64,000 nt of DNA from Oscillospiraceae bacterium (GCA_021771715.1 JAETOO010000001.1:558001-622000); one strand, 5' to 3'; positions 1 through 9,871 are shown, numbered from the stretch's first letter. Numbers and translations: made by a program. Notes: generated by a model from the letters alone, not told the origin.

Positions 1-354
1 CGTCACTCCGGCCCGCTCCAGCCTCTGCACGAGCAGCGGGTCATCCATATTTCCGGTATAGTATGTCACGGCGCGCTGTCCGATCGCGGCCCGCAGCTCA
101 TCGCCCTTCAGCTCAATCTCGATCGTAGAGCCGCTCACCTTCACACTCTTGACATACCCTGCATCCAGCCATTCCAGGAACTTGTCGTACGAGATCTCCT
201 CCGAACCCTTACTGCCCATCATGCTGTTGAACAGCGCCATGACCACCAGTACAAGCACTGTAATTCCGAGAAAAGCCATCAGGGCGGATCGATTTTTATT
301 CGGCCCCTGCCCGTTTCCGTTCGGACGATTCTCTCTTTGCTGATTATTATCCAT
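1..354 (-). CDS. ftsH: FtsH membrane AAA+ metalloprotease, N-terminal part only
   Basis: Only the first 118 codons lie in the window; the gene runs off the left edge. FtsH is a membrane-anchored, ATP-dependent zinc protease that degrades misfolded membrane and regulatory proteins. The visible part has an Asn/Gln/Gly-rich cytoplasmic start, one hydrophobic segment at about residues 25-45 (ALMAFLGITVLVLVVMALF), then the extracytoplasmic domain beginning SEEISYDKFLEWLDAGYVKS, typical of the FtsH_ext domain. The AAA and protease domains are outside the window. The ATG at 352-354 is preceded by GAGGAAG and by a good sigma-A promoter at 464-492. It is divergent from the purine genes. Confidence 0.85.
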   Translation of the reverse strand, partial: MDNNQQRENRPNGNGQGPNKNRSALMAFLGITVLVLVVMALFNSMMGSKGSEEISYDKFLEWLDAGYVKSVKVSGSTIEIELKGDELRAAIGQRAVTYYTGNMDDPLLVQRLERAGVT

Positions 355-463
355 AGCTTCCTCCTCATTTGCGCCGTATCCAAGAGCCCGTCCGGAATCC
401 GCCAGGACAGCAGTCCGCTCCTCTTTCAGGGCGCAGAAACCCACCCTCGATACAGCTTATTTC

Positions 464-492
464 ATTATAAGGATACGGAAAACATAAATCAA
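464..492 (-). promoter_or_regulatory. sigma-A promoter of ftsH
   Basis: Read on the minus strand: TTGATT at 492-487, a 17-base spacer, and a perfect TATAAT at 469-464, about 110 bases before the ftsH start. It is back to back with the purine promoter at 538-566. Confidence 0.7.
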
Positions 493-537
493 TACCGAAA
501 AACAAAATGTTTCTAAAATTTCTGTGAAAATCAGGTG

Positions 538-566
538 TTGATTTTTTTTCAAAAGAATGATATGGT
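538..566 (+). promoter_or_regulatory. sigma-A promoter of the purine (cyclohydrolase/formyltransferase) transcript
   Basis: TTGATT at 538-543, 17-base spacer, TATGGT at 561-566. It sits immediately before the riboswitch, so transcription would start within or just before its P1 helix. Confidence 0.6.
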
Positions 567-570
567 GGTG

Positions 571-693
571 ATGTCCATATGACTGACGGAAGTGGGATAA
601 CCACAGGGAGTATGGGCCGAAGAAGAGCCGACCGTCTGGGCACCAATGTGTGACCGTGGTATGGGCTCTGTTTTTTTCACACAGAGGCCACGG
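571..693 (+). promoter_or_regulatory. ZTP (pfl) riboswitch with hairpin expression platform
   Basis: The aptamer shows the conserved pfl-RNA blocks in order: P1 strand GTCCATA (573-579), GACTGACGG (581-589), the small hairpin GTGG/CCAC (592-595 with 601-604), GGGAG, the P1 partner TATGGGC (611-617), then GCCGACCGTCTGGGC ending at 641. GACGG (585-589) can pair with CCGTC (632-636). Downstream, CCGTGG (654-659) pairs with CCACGG (688-693) around an inner CTCTGT/ACAGAG stem with a T-rich loop, a probable expression platform. Known pfl RNAs sense ZTP/ZMP, purine intermediates that accumulate when 10-formyl-THF is short, and switch on one-carbon and purine genes. The genes here use exactly that chemistry. 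The ZTP assignment rests on recognition of the consensus, not on a covariance search. Confidence 0.85.
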
Positions 694-727
694 AAACTCA
701 ATCTTTATGAAAAGGAGACAGATCCCT

Positions 728-1441
728 ATGCAAATGATTTCTCTGGAAAAAGAACTGAAGGAAAACAGCTACCCGGGAAGAGGTATCGTGATCGGCCGTT
801 CCGCGGACGGCACAAAGGCTGTGACCGCCTATTTTATCATGGGCAGAAGTGTGAACAGCCGCAACCGGATCTTCGTCGAGGACGGTGAGGGCATCCGCAC
901 GCAGGCTTTTGACCCGGCAAAGCTGACTGATCCGAGTCTCGTCATCTACGCTCCGGTCCGCGTGCTCGGAAACAAGACGATCGTGACAAACGGAGATCAG
1001 ACCGACACGATTTATGAGGGAATGGATCACCAGCTGACCTTTGAGCAGTCTCTGCGCAGCCGTGAGTTTGAGCCGGACGCTCCGAACTACACACCGCGCA
1101 TCTCCGGCATCCTGCACGTGGAGAAGGGAACCTACAGCTATGCAATGTCGATCTTAAAGAGCAACAACGGCAATCCGGCGGCCTGCAACCGCTATACCTT
1201 CGCATACAACAACTGTGTGGCAGGCGAGGGGCATTTCATCCACACCTACCAGTGCGACGGCAATCCGCTGCCGAGCTTTGAGGGCGAGCCGAAGCTGGTC
1301 GCGATCCCGGACGAGATCGACGCCTTCACCGAGCTGCTCTGGAACAGCCTGAACGAGGACAACAAGGTCTCCCTGTTCGTCCGCTTTATCGACATCGCGA
1401 CGGGAAAATATGAGAGCCGCATTGTAAATAAAAATCACTGA
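728..1441 (+). CDS. IMP cyclohydrolase, stand-alone PurO-type
   Basis: A 237-aa soluble protein resembling the IMP cyclohydrolase-like family (archaeal PurO fold), which closes FAICAR to IMP, the last step of de novo purine synthesis. Recognisable blocks include GRGIVIGRSADG and AVTAYFIMGRSVNSRNRIF near the N-terminus, YAPVRVLGNKTIVTNGDQTD in the middle, and SNNGNPAACNRYTFAYNNC towards the end. The ATG at 728 lies 10 bases after AAGGAG; an in-frame ATG at 734 is less well placed. The gene is under the ZTP riboswitch and about 100 bases before the formyltransferase gene, so the two activities normally fused in bacterial PurH are encoded separately here. Confidence 0.82.
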   Translation: MQMISLEKELKENSYPGRGIVIGRSADGTKAVTAYFIMGRSVNSRNRIFVEDGEGIRTQAFDPAKLTDPSLVIYAPVRVLGNKTIVTNGDQTDTIYEGMDHQLTFEQSLRSREFEPDAPNYTPRISGILHVEKGTYSYAMSILKSNNGNPAACNRYTFAYNNCVAGEGHFIHTYQCDGNPLPSFEGEPKLVAIPDEIDAFTELLWNSLNEDNKVSLFVRFIDIATGKYESRIVNKNH

Positions 1442-1542
1442 TCTGACGGACAGATCTCTGCCGCGGATCACGTCGACCCGGCAGAAGAAATAGCGGCATG
1501 AACACCCGACCAAGAACATCTGAGAATGAGAGGTATCTGACT

Positions 1543-2721
1543 ATGAATGAATTACAGTTAAAATATGGCTGCAACCCGAACCAGAAGCCGTCCCGCATTT
1601 TTATGGCGGACGGAAGTGAGCTCCCGATCGAGGTGCTCTGCGGCCGCCCGGGCTATATCAATTTCCTCGATGCGTTTAACGGCTGGCAGCTCGTAAAGGA
1701 GCTCAAGGAGGCGACCGGCCTCCCGGCTGCGACTTCTTTCAAGCACGTCTCCCCTGCGGGCGCGGCCGTCGGCCTTCCGCTCGACGAGACGCTGGCAAAA
1801 ATCTACTGGGTCGACGATCAGGGCGAGCTCTCCCCGCTGGCATGCGCTTATGCGCGGGCAAGAGGCGCGGACCGGATGTCCTCCTTCGGCGATTTTATCG
1901 CGCTCTCCGACGTCTGCGACCGCGACACCGCTCTGCTGATCAAGCGCGAGGTGTCCGACGGCGTGATCGCGCCGGGCTACACCGACGAGGCGCTCGAGAT
2001 CCTGCGCCAGAAGAAAAAAGGCAACTACAACGTCATCCGGATCGACGAGAGCTACCGCCCGGCTCCGATCGAGCACAAGCAGGTCTACGGCGTGACTTTC
2101 GAGCAGGGCCGCCAGGAGCTCCCGATCAATGATGAGCTGATCGCGAATTTTGTGACAGAGCGCAAGGAGATCCCGGAGAGCGCAAAGCGTGACATGAAGA
2201 TCGCGCTGATCACCTTAAAATATACGCAGTCCAACTCCGTCTGCTACGTGAAGGACGGTCAGGCGATCGGCATCGGCGCCGGCCAGCAGTCCCGTGTGCA
2301 CTGCACGCGCCTCGCGGGTCAGAAGGCGGACAACTGGTTCCTGCGCCAGTGCCCGAAGGTCATGAACCTGCCGTTCTCCGACAAAATTACACGCGCAGAG
2401 CGCGACAACGCGATCGACGTCTACATCGGGAATGACTACATGGACGTGCTCGCGGACGGCGCATGGCAGAAGGTCTTCACCGAGCGGCCCGAGGTCTTCT
2501 CGGCCGAGGAGAAGCGCGCATGGCTCGACCAGATGAAGGGCGTGACGCTCGGCTCTGACGCGTTCTTCCCGTTCAGCGACAACATCGAGCGCGCACACAA
2601 GTCCGGCGTCGAGTACATCGCCGAGCCGGGCGGTTCTGTCCGCGACGACGACGTCATCGCGACCTGCAACAAATACGACATCGCGATGGCCTTCACGGGG
2701 ATCCGGCTGTTCCATCACTGA
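1543..2721 (+). CDS. AICAR (phosphoribosylaminoimidazolecarboxamide) formyltransferase, stand-alone
   Basis: A 392-aa protein matching the C-terminal transformylase half of PurH, without the cyclohydrolase (MGS-like) half. It transfers the formyl group of 10-formyl-THF to AICAR (ZMP), giving FAICAR for the upstream enzyme. The catalytic Lys-His pair is visible in TSFKHVSPAGAAVG (about residues 61-74); later blocks GAGQQSRVHCTRLAG, GSDAFFPFSDNIERA and EPGGSVRDDDVI are the conserved transformylase segments. I chose the ATG at 1543 (MNELQLKYGCNPNQKPSR) behind GAGAGGT; an ATG at 1498 would add 15 unconserved residues. Its substrate ZMP is the ligand of the upstream riboswitch, a natural feedback loop. 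Confidence 0.88.
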   Translation: MNELQLKYGCNPNQKPSRIFMADGSELPIEVLCGRPGYINFLDAFNGWQLVKELKEATGLPAATSFKHVSPAGAAVGLPLDETLAKIYWVDDQGELSPLACAYARARGADRMSSFGDFIALSDVCDRDTALLIKREVSDGVIAPGYTDEALEILRQKKKGNYNVIRIDESYRPAPIEHKQVYGVTFEQGRQELPINDELIANFVTERKEIPESAKRDMKIALITLKYTQSNSVCYVKDGQAIGIGAGQQSRVHCTRLAGQKADNWFLRQCPKVMNLPFSDKITRAERDNAIDVYIGNDYMDVLADGAWQKVFTERPEVFSAEEKRAWLDQMKGVTLGSDAFFPFSDNIERAHKSGVEYIAEPGGSVRDDDVIATCNKYDIAMAFTGIRLFHH

Positions 2722-2806
2722 TCGCGCTCGGGCAGATACTCCCAGACAACATTTGAATGGTTCCTCAGGGACAACATACGCGATAACAAACACAACTGAT
2801 TGTGAA

Positions 2807-2861
2807 AAAAACGGCACCGATCCGAATTTGTGAACTATCATCTTCGGATCGATGCCGTTTT
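2807..2861. terminator. bidirectional rho-independent terminator between the purine genes and pyrG
   Basis: AAAACGGCACCGATCCGAA (2807-2825) pairs with TTCGGATCGATGCCGTTTT (2843-2861) with a single internal mismatch. The A/T tracts on both sides allow it to work for both convergent transcripts. Confidence 0.75.
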
Positions 2862-2918
2862 CCGTTCTTTCTATATTATATATGCTTTACCTGTATCTGC
2901 TGCCGTTACAGGCCCGTT

Positions 2919-3038
2919 CTCTGCTTTAGCGTTCCCGATCTCCTGTTCTCTGACCCTTTGCGCTCCTGGCCTCCTGTTCTCTGCTTTAGCGTTCCCAGCC
3001 TTCTGTTCTCTGGCTCTTTGCGCTCTGACTTTCTGCTC
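2919..3038. repeat. two 60-bp tandem units directly downstream of pyrG
   Basis: CTCTGCTTTAGCGTTCCC recurs at 2919 and 2979, and each 60-bp unit is itself two similar halves around CTGTTCTCTG. The array begins four bases beyond the pyrG stop codon. It has no ORF of its own that I would believe. Confidence 0.75.
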
Positions 3039-3041
3039 TTC

Positions 3042-4673
<1,632 letters not shown>

Positions 4674-4777
4674 GACTTTCCTCCTGTACTGTGATGATGT
4701 GGTCAATCAAAAACTTTTTTATTATACAACCATCCTCCGGAGAAATCCATCCTTTTTTGAAATTTTAAAATCGTATT

Positions 4778-6439
4778 CTACAACATCCGGTACCGCGACA
4801 GACACGCCAGGATCTCCTGCACGCGCACCGCCGCTGACGGGCCTGCGCCGTAGTTCTTCGGCGTCATCGAAAGAATCCCTTCCCGCTTAATCTTCGCCGC
4901 TGCCTCCGCCGCGAGCTCAGCGGCTGTCTTTTTGCCGTCCGCGAGCCGCTGCAGCACGTACTGCAGCACGTAGCCGAGCGCCGCGGTCTGGCTCTCATCG
5001 ACGACCTGCTCGAGGTAGCGCAGGTCGATCTCCGACTTGTCAAGGCTCAGGGAATCCCAGCCGTGCACGCGCACCTTCTCGATCTCCTTTTTGCCGACGC
5101 GCTTGCGCACCCAGGTCGCCTGCCGCGCCGCATCCTCGGTCAGCGGCTGCGCCAGCGCCTTCGCCCGCTCCGTCACATCCAGCGCGCGATAACAATCCAT
5201 CTGCAAAACGATGTCCGCCACGGAGAGATAATCCCCCGAGCTGCCTGCGACCAAGATCGTCGAGACGCCCAGATCGCGGTACAGGCTGCGGATCCTGCGG
5301 ATGAACGGCGTGATCGGCTCCTTCTCGTCCGAGACCAGCTGCGCCATCCGCATGTCGCGCACCATGAAATTCGTCGCGGACGTGTCCTCGTCGATCAGCA
5401 GCACACGGCTTCCCGCCGCGAGCGCCTCCACGGTGTTGGCCGCCTGCGAGGTGCTGCCGCTCGCATTTTCCGTCGTAAAATTCGTCGTGTCTGCCTTCGT
5501 CGGAAGATTGCTGATAAACATCGAGATATCCACGCCGTGGATGCTGCGCCCTTCCTCCGCGCGCAGCTTGAACGCGCTCTCATCCGTGATCACATACTCC
5601 CGGCCGTCGCCCGCGATGTGGTCGTAGACGCCCCGCTCCAGCGCCTTGAGCAGCGTCGACTTCCCGTGAAAACCGCCCCCGGTGATCACCGTGATCCCGC
5701 GGCGGATTCCCATGCCGCGCAGCGCTCCGCGGTGCGGCGGCTCCAGCGTGACCGCGAGGCTCTCCGGGCTCTCGAACGGTACGGCTCCCTCCAGCTTTTT
5801 CTGTGAGATTCCGCTCTCGCGCGGCAGCACGGCTCCGTCCGCCACAAACGCAGCCAGCCCTCTTCGCACCAGTTCCTCCCGGATATACTGCTGATCGTCC
5901 GCAAGGTGCGCCGCCGTCTCGAGCTCGCGCTTGAGCTGCGGCTGCAGCCGGAACGTCCGGTCCGCGACCTCCGGAAGCACGTCAAACAGAAGCTCCTCGA
6001 GCTCCCCCGCCGCAATCGTGCGGCCGAACGCCGGGAAACCTACCTCGATCCGCGCCTCCACCGCCTGATTTGTGAGATGCATCGCCGAGCGCTCCAGGAT
6101 CTCCTGCCCGACCCGGCACGCGGTCACCATCCCACTCTTGCCCGAGCCCCTGCGCTGTCCTTTTACGACGCTGTAGAGGTTCCGGTGCAGCCGGCGCAGC
6201 AGCGCGTCCTCCACCGCGACTCTCCGCCGCTCCCCCGCAAACAGCTCCGGCGGGATATTCCTCTGATTCTTATAGACAATCCGCACCCTGGACGGCGTCG
6301 CAAACGGATCGCCCTGCACATGGTCAATGCACAGGCGGTACGCCCCGAACTCATATTCTCCCTCCAGCACCTTATATGCCTTGTAGCCCTTGTGGTCAAT
6401 CTGGCGCAGCTGTCTGCGCAACTCCTCACTGCTCTTCAT
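4778..6439 (-). CDS. ABC-class P-loop ATPase, 'predicted ATPase of the ABC class' family
   Basis: A 553-aa soluble protein of the family annotated as ABC_ATPase (formerly a DUF). The N-terminal third holds the family-specific region (DHKGYKAYKVLEGEYEFG); the ATPase core has a Walker A-like TGGGFHGKSTLLKALERG at about residues 259-276 and a Walker B-like RVLLIDEDTSATNFMVRDM near residue 344. No transmembrane segment or permease partner is present, so it is not a transporter component. The biological role of this family is not established as far as I know. It starts with an ATG at 6439 after GGAG. It follows pyrG's promoter region in the same orientation but 104 bases away, so co-transcription is uncertain. 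Confidence 0.85.
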   Translation of the reverse strand: MKSSEELRRQLRQIDHKGYKAYKVLEGEYEFGAYRLCIDHVQGDPFATPSRVRIVYKNQRNIPPELFAGERRRVAVEDALLRRLHRNLYSVVKGQRRGSGKSGMVTACRVGQEILERSAMHLTNQAVEARIEVGFPAFGRTIAAGELEELLFDVLPEVADRTFRLQPQLKRELETAAHLADDQQYIREELVRRGLAAFVADGAVLPRESGISQKKLEGAVPFESPESLAVTLEPPHRGALRGMGIRRGITVITGGGFHGKSTLLKALERGVYDHIAGDGREYVITDESAFKLRAEEGRSIHGVDISMFISNLPTKADTTNFTTENASGSTSQAANTVEALAAGSRVLLIDEDTSATNFMVRDMRMAQLVSDEKEPITPFIRRIRSLYRDLGVSTILVAGSSGDYLSVADIVLQMDCYRALDVTERAKALAQPLTEDAARQATWVRKRVGKKEIEKVRVHGWDSLSLDKSEIDLRYLEQVVDESQTAALGYVLQYVLQRLADGKKTAAELAAEAAAKIKREGILSMTPKNYGAGPSAAVRVQEILACLSRYRML

Positions 6440-6554
6440 GTTCTGTCTGCTCCATTTCTGAGAATTCTTTTCTTTTTGTTTCTATAAATGAATCGGCTCA
6501 CGGTCCGCCGTTCCTTCGATCCGCGGACTCACCTGGCATCCGCTGTCCGCGACC

Positions 6555-7667
6555 TTACCTGGCATTCCACTGCTCTACGATCGCATCCGTTATGCGCAGA
6601 ATATTCTGCGTGTGCGCGTGCGGCATCTCCTCGCACTCGAGCTGTCCCGCCTCGAGCGCCCGCCTGCACGCTTCCACCTCGTACTCGTAGCCCGTGATCT
6701 GCTCCGGGCGTCTGACGGTCTCGACGAGCTCGTACCGATTGTTGTAGATGCGGAACTCCTCGTAATTGTTGACGTTCTCCACCTCGATATGGCCCTCCGT
6801 CCCGTAGACAAAGCCCTTGCGGTCCGTCACGGCGGCCATCGTGTTGAACAGCGACGCCACCACGCCGCCCGGGTAGACAAGCGTCACAATCTCCTGCTTG
6901 TCCACGGTATCGATTCCGTACTTCAGCCTGCGCGCTTCTGCGGTGCCCTCCCCGCACGTTCCGCCGTTGCTCTGTGCAGCCGTTCCGCACACTCCGGACT
7001 TTCCCTCAGCCCTTGCGCACTCCTTCGCACTGCTCTTTTCTTCATCCCGCTGTGCCTCCAGCGGCACCACGGTCGTCTCGATCCGCTCCGGCTCATCGCC
7101 CAGCAGCCACGTCGCGAAATTCAACGTGTAGACGCCGAGATCCAGAAGTGCGCCGCCTCCGAGCTCCGGCCGCGCCAGCCGCTCTTTATGTAACACGGAA
7201 TACCCGAGGTTCGCGGTAAGGGCGGTCACCGTCCCGATCTTCCCCGCGTCGATGGCCTCCCTGAGCATCACAGACATCGGCATATAACGCACCCACATTG
7301 CCTCTGCGAGAAACACGCCCCGCTCCTTCGCGAGCTGCAGCACCTCTGCGGCCTCCGCAGCCGTCGTCGTAAACGCCTTCTCGCACAGCACCGGCCTTCT
7401 GTGCTCAATACAGAGCTTCGCATGTGCCGCGTGATGCGAGTGCGGCGTCGCTATGTACACCAGTTCCACCTGGTCGTCCCGCAGCATCTCCTCATAGCTC
7501 CCGTAGTAGCGCTTCGCCCCGTATTTTTCCGCAAACGCGCGCGACCGCGATTCCTCCCGCGCCGCGACCGCGTAGAGCTCCACAGTTTCCATGTGACACA
7601 CCGTCGTGGCCATCGTCTCCGCGATATGCCCCGCGCCAAGAATTGCCAGTCTCAGTTTTCCCATCAT
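6555..7667 (-). CDS. Gfo/Idh/MocA-family NAD(P)-dependent oxidoreductase with an extra linker
   Basis: A 370-aa cytoplasmic oxidoreductase. The Rossmann fold opens with LRLAILGAGHIAETMATTV, and YIATPHSHHAAHAKLCIEH and VLCEKAFTTTAAEA carry the typical catalytic-site Lys motif (EKA). The C-terminal domain includes GGGALLDLGVYTLNFATWLLG. Substrate cannot be read from sequence; sugars, inositols or trans-dihydrodiols are usual. About 40 residues (roughly 204-243: EAQRDEEKSSAKECARAEGK onward) form a Ser/Ala/Gly-rich insertion that ordinary 325-335-aa relatives do not need. An ATGATG pair at 7667/7664 follows AGGAGGACGGG, so either ATG may start it. Confidence 0.85.
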   Translation of the reverse strand: MMGKLRLAILGAGHIAETMATTVCHMETVELYAVAAREESRSRAFAEKYGAKRYYGSYEEMLRDDQVELVYIATPHSHHAAHAKLCIEHRRPVLCEKAFTTTAAEAAEVLQLAKERGVFLAEAMWVRYMPMSVMLREAIDAGKIGTVTALTANLGYSVLHKERLARPELGGGALLDLGVYTLNFATWLLGDEPERIETTVVPLEAQRDEEKSSAKECARAEGKSGVCGTAAQSNGGTCGEGTAEARRLKYGIDTVDKQEIVTLVYPGGVVASLFNTMAAVTDRKGFVYGTEGHIEVENVNNYEEFRIYNNRYELVETVRRPEQITGYEYEVEACRRALEAGQLECEEMPHAHTQNILRITDAIVEQWNAR

Positions 7668-7955
7668 CCCGTCCTCCTATCTTCCATATCTCTTCCTTTA
7701 TACACGCTTAAAGAGCAGAAGTCAACGACCTCCACTCTTCAAAGAATGTTCACAAAATACAGCAACTCTGCAACGACTGCCGGCTGTTTGATCATCCGTA
7801 TTCCATTTCTTTTTGTTACAGACAATTTCCCAGTCCCATATTTCATACGGGATGCCAATCACTCCTCTGCAGTCTTCTCTCCTTCTCCTGCCTTTCTCAC
7901 ATTCTACCACTCCAAAAATTATTTGTAAATCGAGGCAGACACATTCCCGGCTCTT

Positions 7956-8375
7956 TCATTCCTTGCCCCATCTCATATAGAACTGCGCCAGACTTCCCAG
8001 CGTCTTCCCGACAGCCAGCGTGATCACCACCCAGCTCGCCCCTTTCGTGATGCCCATGCGGCGAAAATAGACCGGAAAGACATTGACCACCTCTGCGAGC
8101 GCCATGATCCAGCCTCCCACAAAAATCCCCATAAACAGGCCGAAAATTCCGAGGATCCAAACTCCCACCGGGAGCCTCAGGTCATACGTCGTCAGGACTG
8201 TGCCCATCACGGCCCCCAGCAATATCGCATCCTCAACGCCTGCAATGTGCTTTGCCGTCTTTGAAATTCCGATAAAGCGGGTGATGATGCCAAGCCCGAC
8301 CATCAGCGCGACGACTCCGCCCGCAACAATAAAACCGGATGAAAATCCGGCCAACGCCACCAGAAACTGCTCCAT
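7956..8375 (-). CDS. spoVAB: stage V sporulation protein AB
   Basis: A 139-aa, strongly hydrophobic protein with four or five membrane segments, matching SpoVAB in length and in blocks such as GFSSGFIVAGGVVALMVGLG, GAVMGTVLTTYDLRLPVGVW and GGWIMALAEVVNVFPVYFRR. SpoVA proteins sit in the forespore inner membrane and move dipicolinic acid during sporulation and germination. The ATG at 8375 follows AAGGAGGAGAG; the longer open frame upstream is repeat-containing spacer. It is downstream of spoVAA on the same strand; spoVAC, AD and AE are not in the window. Confidence 0.88.
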   Translation of the reverse strand: MEQFLVALAGFSSGFIVAGGVVALMVGLGIITRFIGISKTAKHIAGVEDAILLGAVMGTVLTTYDLRLPVGVWILGIFGLFMGIFVGGWIMALAEVVNVFPVYFRRMGITKGASWVVITLAVGKTLGSLAQFYMRWGKE

Positions 8376-8557
8376 CTGGCTCTCCTCCTTTTCCACTTTC
8401 CCAGATACTTCGTTTGGGTCACTCGACTTTCTCTTTCTCTGACACTTCGTTTGGGGCATCCGCTTTGATATTCTCCCGGTGATTCTTCTCTTTCTTCCCG
8501 CGTGCAACAAGCCAGGCAGCCATACTCGTACCCATATTTAATTTTCTATCTGTTCTC
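8376..8557. repeat. spacer with a short direct duplication between spoVAA and spoVAB
   Basis: The 182-base gap holds ACTTCGTTTGGG followed by (T/G)CA twice, about 35 bases apart, near 8408 and 8443. SpoVAA and SpoVAB genes normally lie close together, so the gap itself is unusual. No separate gene is apparent. Confidence 0.5.
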
Positions 8558-9175
8558 TCACGAATGCTTCTCCCGCCGGTTTCCCGACTCGATCAGCGTC
8601 GTGTCCACGTCGTCCTCGTACGTCCGCATCTCAATTTCCAGCGGCGTCGGATCGCTGCCGCCCTGCTTTTTGGCAAAATGGTGGAAGAAGATCAGGATGC
8701 CGAGTCCTACGCCGATCGAGTAGGAGAGCTCGAGCAGTGTGAAGCCATTCGATTCTGTCCCGGTAAAGGTCTCATAGAGCTCCCCGAACAGCGTCGTGAT
8801 ACCGATGTCATTGTTGAACGCCATGATCGAGAACGCCGCGCCGAAAAACGCCAGCACACAGACAAGCGCCGTCTTTACCCAGCTCCAGAAATCGGAGAGC
8901 GGACTTGGCTTCTCCACCGTGATGATAAAATCGGCCTCCCCCAGGTTGTTGATTTCCAGGGAGGGGTACTCTTTCTGGATCGTCTCAATCACGTCCAGCA
9001 CGCTGAACACATAGCGGCCCGGCCCTTTGATTCCCTCAGTCGGCAGGCGCAGCGTCTTTACCTTATTCTCGATCGGCTTCGCGCTGCAGTTGATGGAGGC
9101 GATCTCCCTCAGATAGACCTGCTCCCCGCTCGCCTGCACATTCTTGTCAATCTTCAGATAGAGTACATCTGCCAT
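8558..9175 (-). CDS. spoVAA: stage V sporulation protein AA
   Basis: A 205-aa protein matching SpoVAA. A soluble N-terminal domain (MADVLYLKIDKNVQ, then GEADFIITVEKPSPLSDFW) precedes two membrane segments at about residues 100-125 and 145-170. Together with SpoVAB it belongs to the forespore-membrane dipicolinate channel machinery. Start: ATG at 9175 with AGGAGGTGGGAG upstream. The 5' end overlaps the 3' end of the 117-aa ORF by 22 bases, so translation is probably coupled. The transcript likely begins at the sigma-G-like promoter near 9583-9611. Confidence 0.88.
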   Translation of the reverse strand: MADVLYLKIDKNVQASGEQVYLREIASINCSAKPIENKVKTLRLPTEGIKGPGRYVFSVLDVIETIQKEYPSLEINNLGEADFIITVEKPSPLSDFWSWVKTALVCVLAFFGAAFSIMAFNNDIGITTLFGELYETFTGTESNGFTLLELSYSIGVGLGILIFFHHFAKKQGGSDPTPLEIEMRTYEDDVDTTLIESGNRREKHS

Positions 9176-9507
9176 CTCTCCCACCTCCTGACTTCTGCTT
9201 CCGGCGCTTTCCGCGTCTGCAACGCCTCTTCTGGCGTTTTCCGCGCCCGCACTGTCTCGATTTCCGGCGGTTTTCCTGTCCGAAACGCCTCGGCCCCTTG
9301 CTCTTCCTTCGCCCGCAACATCTCTCTTCCCGGTTCCTCTTGCCTCCTGCATGCCTCTGCTATGCGGTATTCTTCCGTGTTTTTATAGGCCAATACCGCA
9401 TTCTCATGCGGATCGTGCGCTCCATTTGTGACAAGCCATGCCGCCCCCGCGCACAGAATCAGCACAGCCACTAAAATCAGATATCGTTTCAGCATGTTCC
9501 GTTCCAT
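9154..9507 (-). CDS. small single-pass membrane protein with repetitive charged tail, upstream of spoVAA
   Basis: A 117-aa protein I do not recognise. One hydrophobic segment at about residues 8-26 (YLILVAVLILCAGAAWLVTN) is followed by a tail made of loosely repeated 11-13-residue blocks such as FRTGKPPEIETVRARKTPEE and ALQTRKAPEAEVRR. The ATG at 9507 has AAAGGAG nine bases upstream; a second ATG at 9495 is possible. Its 3' end runs into spoVAA, and it is the first gene after a sigma-G-like promoter, so a sporulation role is inferred from position only. The tail repeats resemble the wider repeat phenomenon in this window. Confidence 0.65.
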   Translation of the reverse strand: MERNMLKRYLILVAVLILCAGAAWLVTNGAHDPHENAVLAYKNTEEYRIAEACRRQEEPGREMLRAKEEQGAEAFRTGKPPEIETVRARKTPEEALQTRKAPEAEVRRWERWQMYSI

Positions 9508-9582
9508 CTACACAGCTCCTTTCCGGTCTCCTGTATCTCCTATACTGCAGCTCTCTTCTGTCTGCGAAAAGTTACTCCCGGA

Positions 9583-9611
9583 TAGTATGCCCGCGCACCT
9601 GCATATTATCC
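9583..9611 (-). promoter_or_regulatory. forespore (sigma-G/F-like) promoter of the spoVAA operon
   Basis: Read on the minus strand, GGATA (9611-9607), 17 bases, then CATACTA (9589-9583). CATACTA is the exact sigma-G -10 consensus; the -35 differs from GMATR at one position. It lies about 75 bases before the first gene of the sporulation unit, the expected place. Confidence 0.65.
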
Positions 9612-9825
9612 GCACAGGTACGACAACCTTGCACTTCCGTTCGCTCCCGGCAACATTGTAACCCTTCGAACCGCTATTCCCGGAGAGATCCACACCAAAC
9701 TACAACGCAATCACCACAAATTCCACAAAAACAATCCATGTTTTCTTGATCTTCAAAAATCTTGTGCTGTAAATCGGCAGGGAGCCCTATAAAAAGAGAG
9801 GGCTATTTGATCTTCGAAGATGACC

Positions 9826-9871
9826 AAAAAATGCCTGGAGCACTCGTTTTCAAGTTGCTCCAGGCATTTTT
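9826..9871. terminator. rho-independent terminator after the AraC-GyrI gene
   Basis: AAAAAATGCCTGGAGC (9826-9841) pairs with GCTCCAGGCATTTTT (9857-9871); T tracts follow on both strands. It separates the leftward AraC gene from the spoVAA unit. The rest of 9508-9985 shows only the sigma-G promoter and nothing else I can name. Confidence 0.8.

Noticed and set aside
646-888. 80-aa ORF starting at 646 in the purine leader
   Set aside because: It runs from the riboswitch into the cyclohydrolase gene in another frame, with no ribosome site or conservation.
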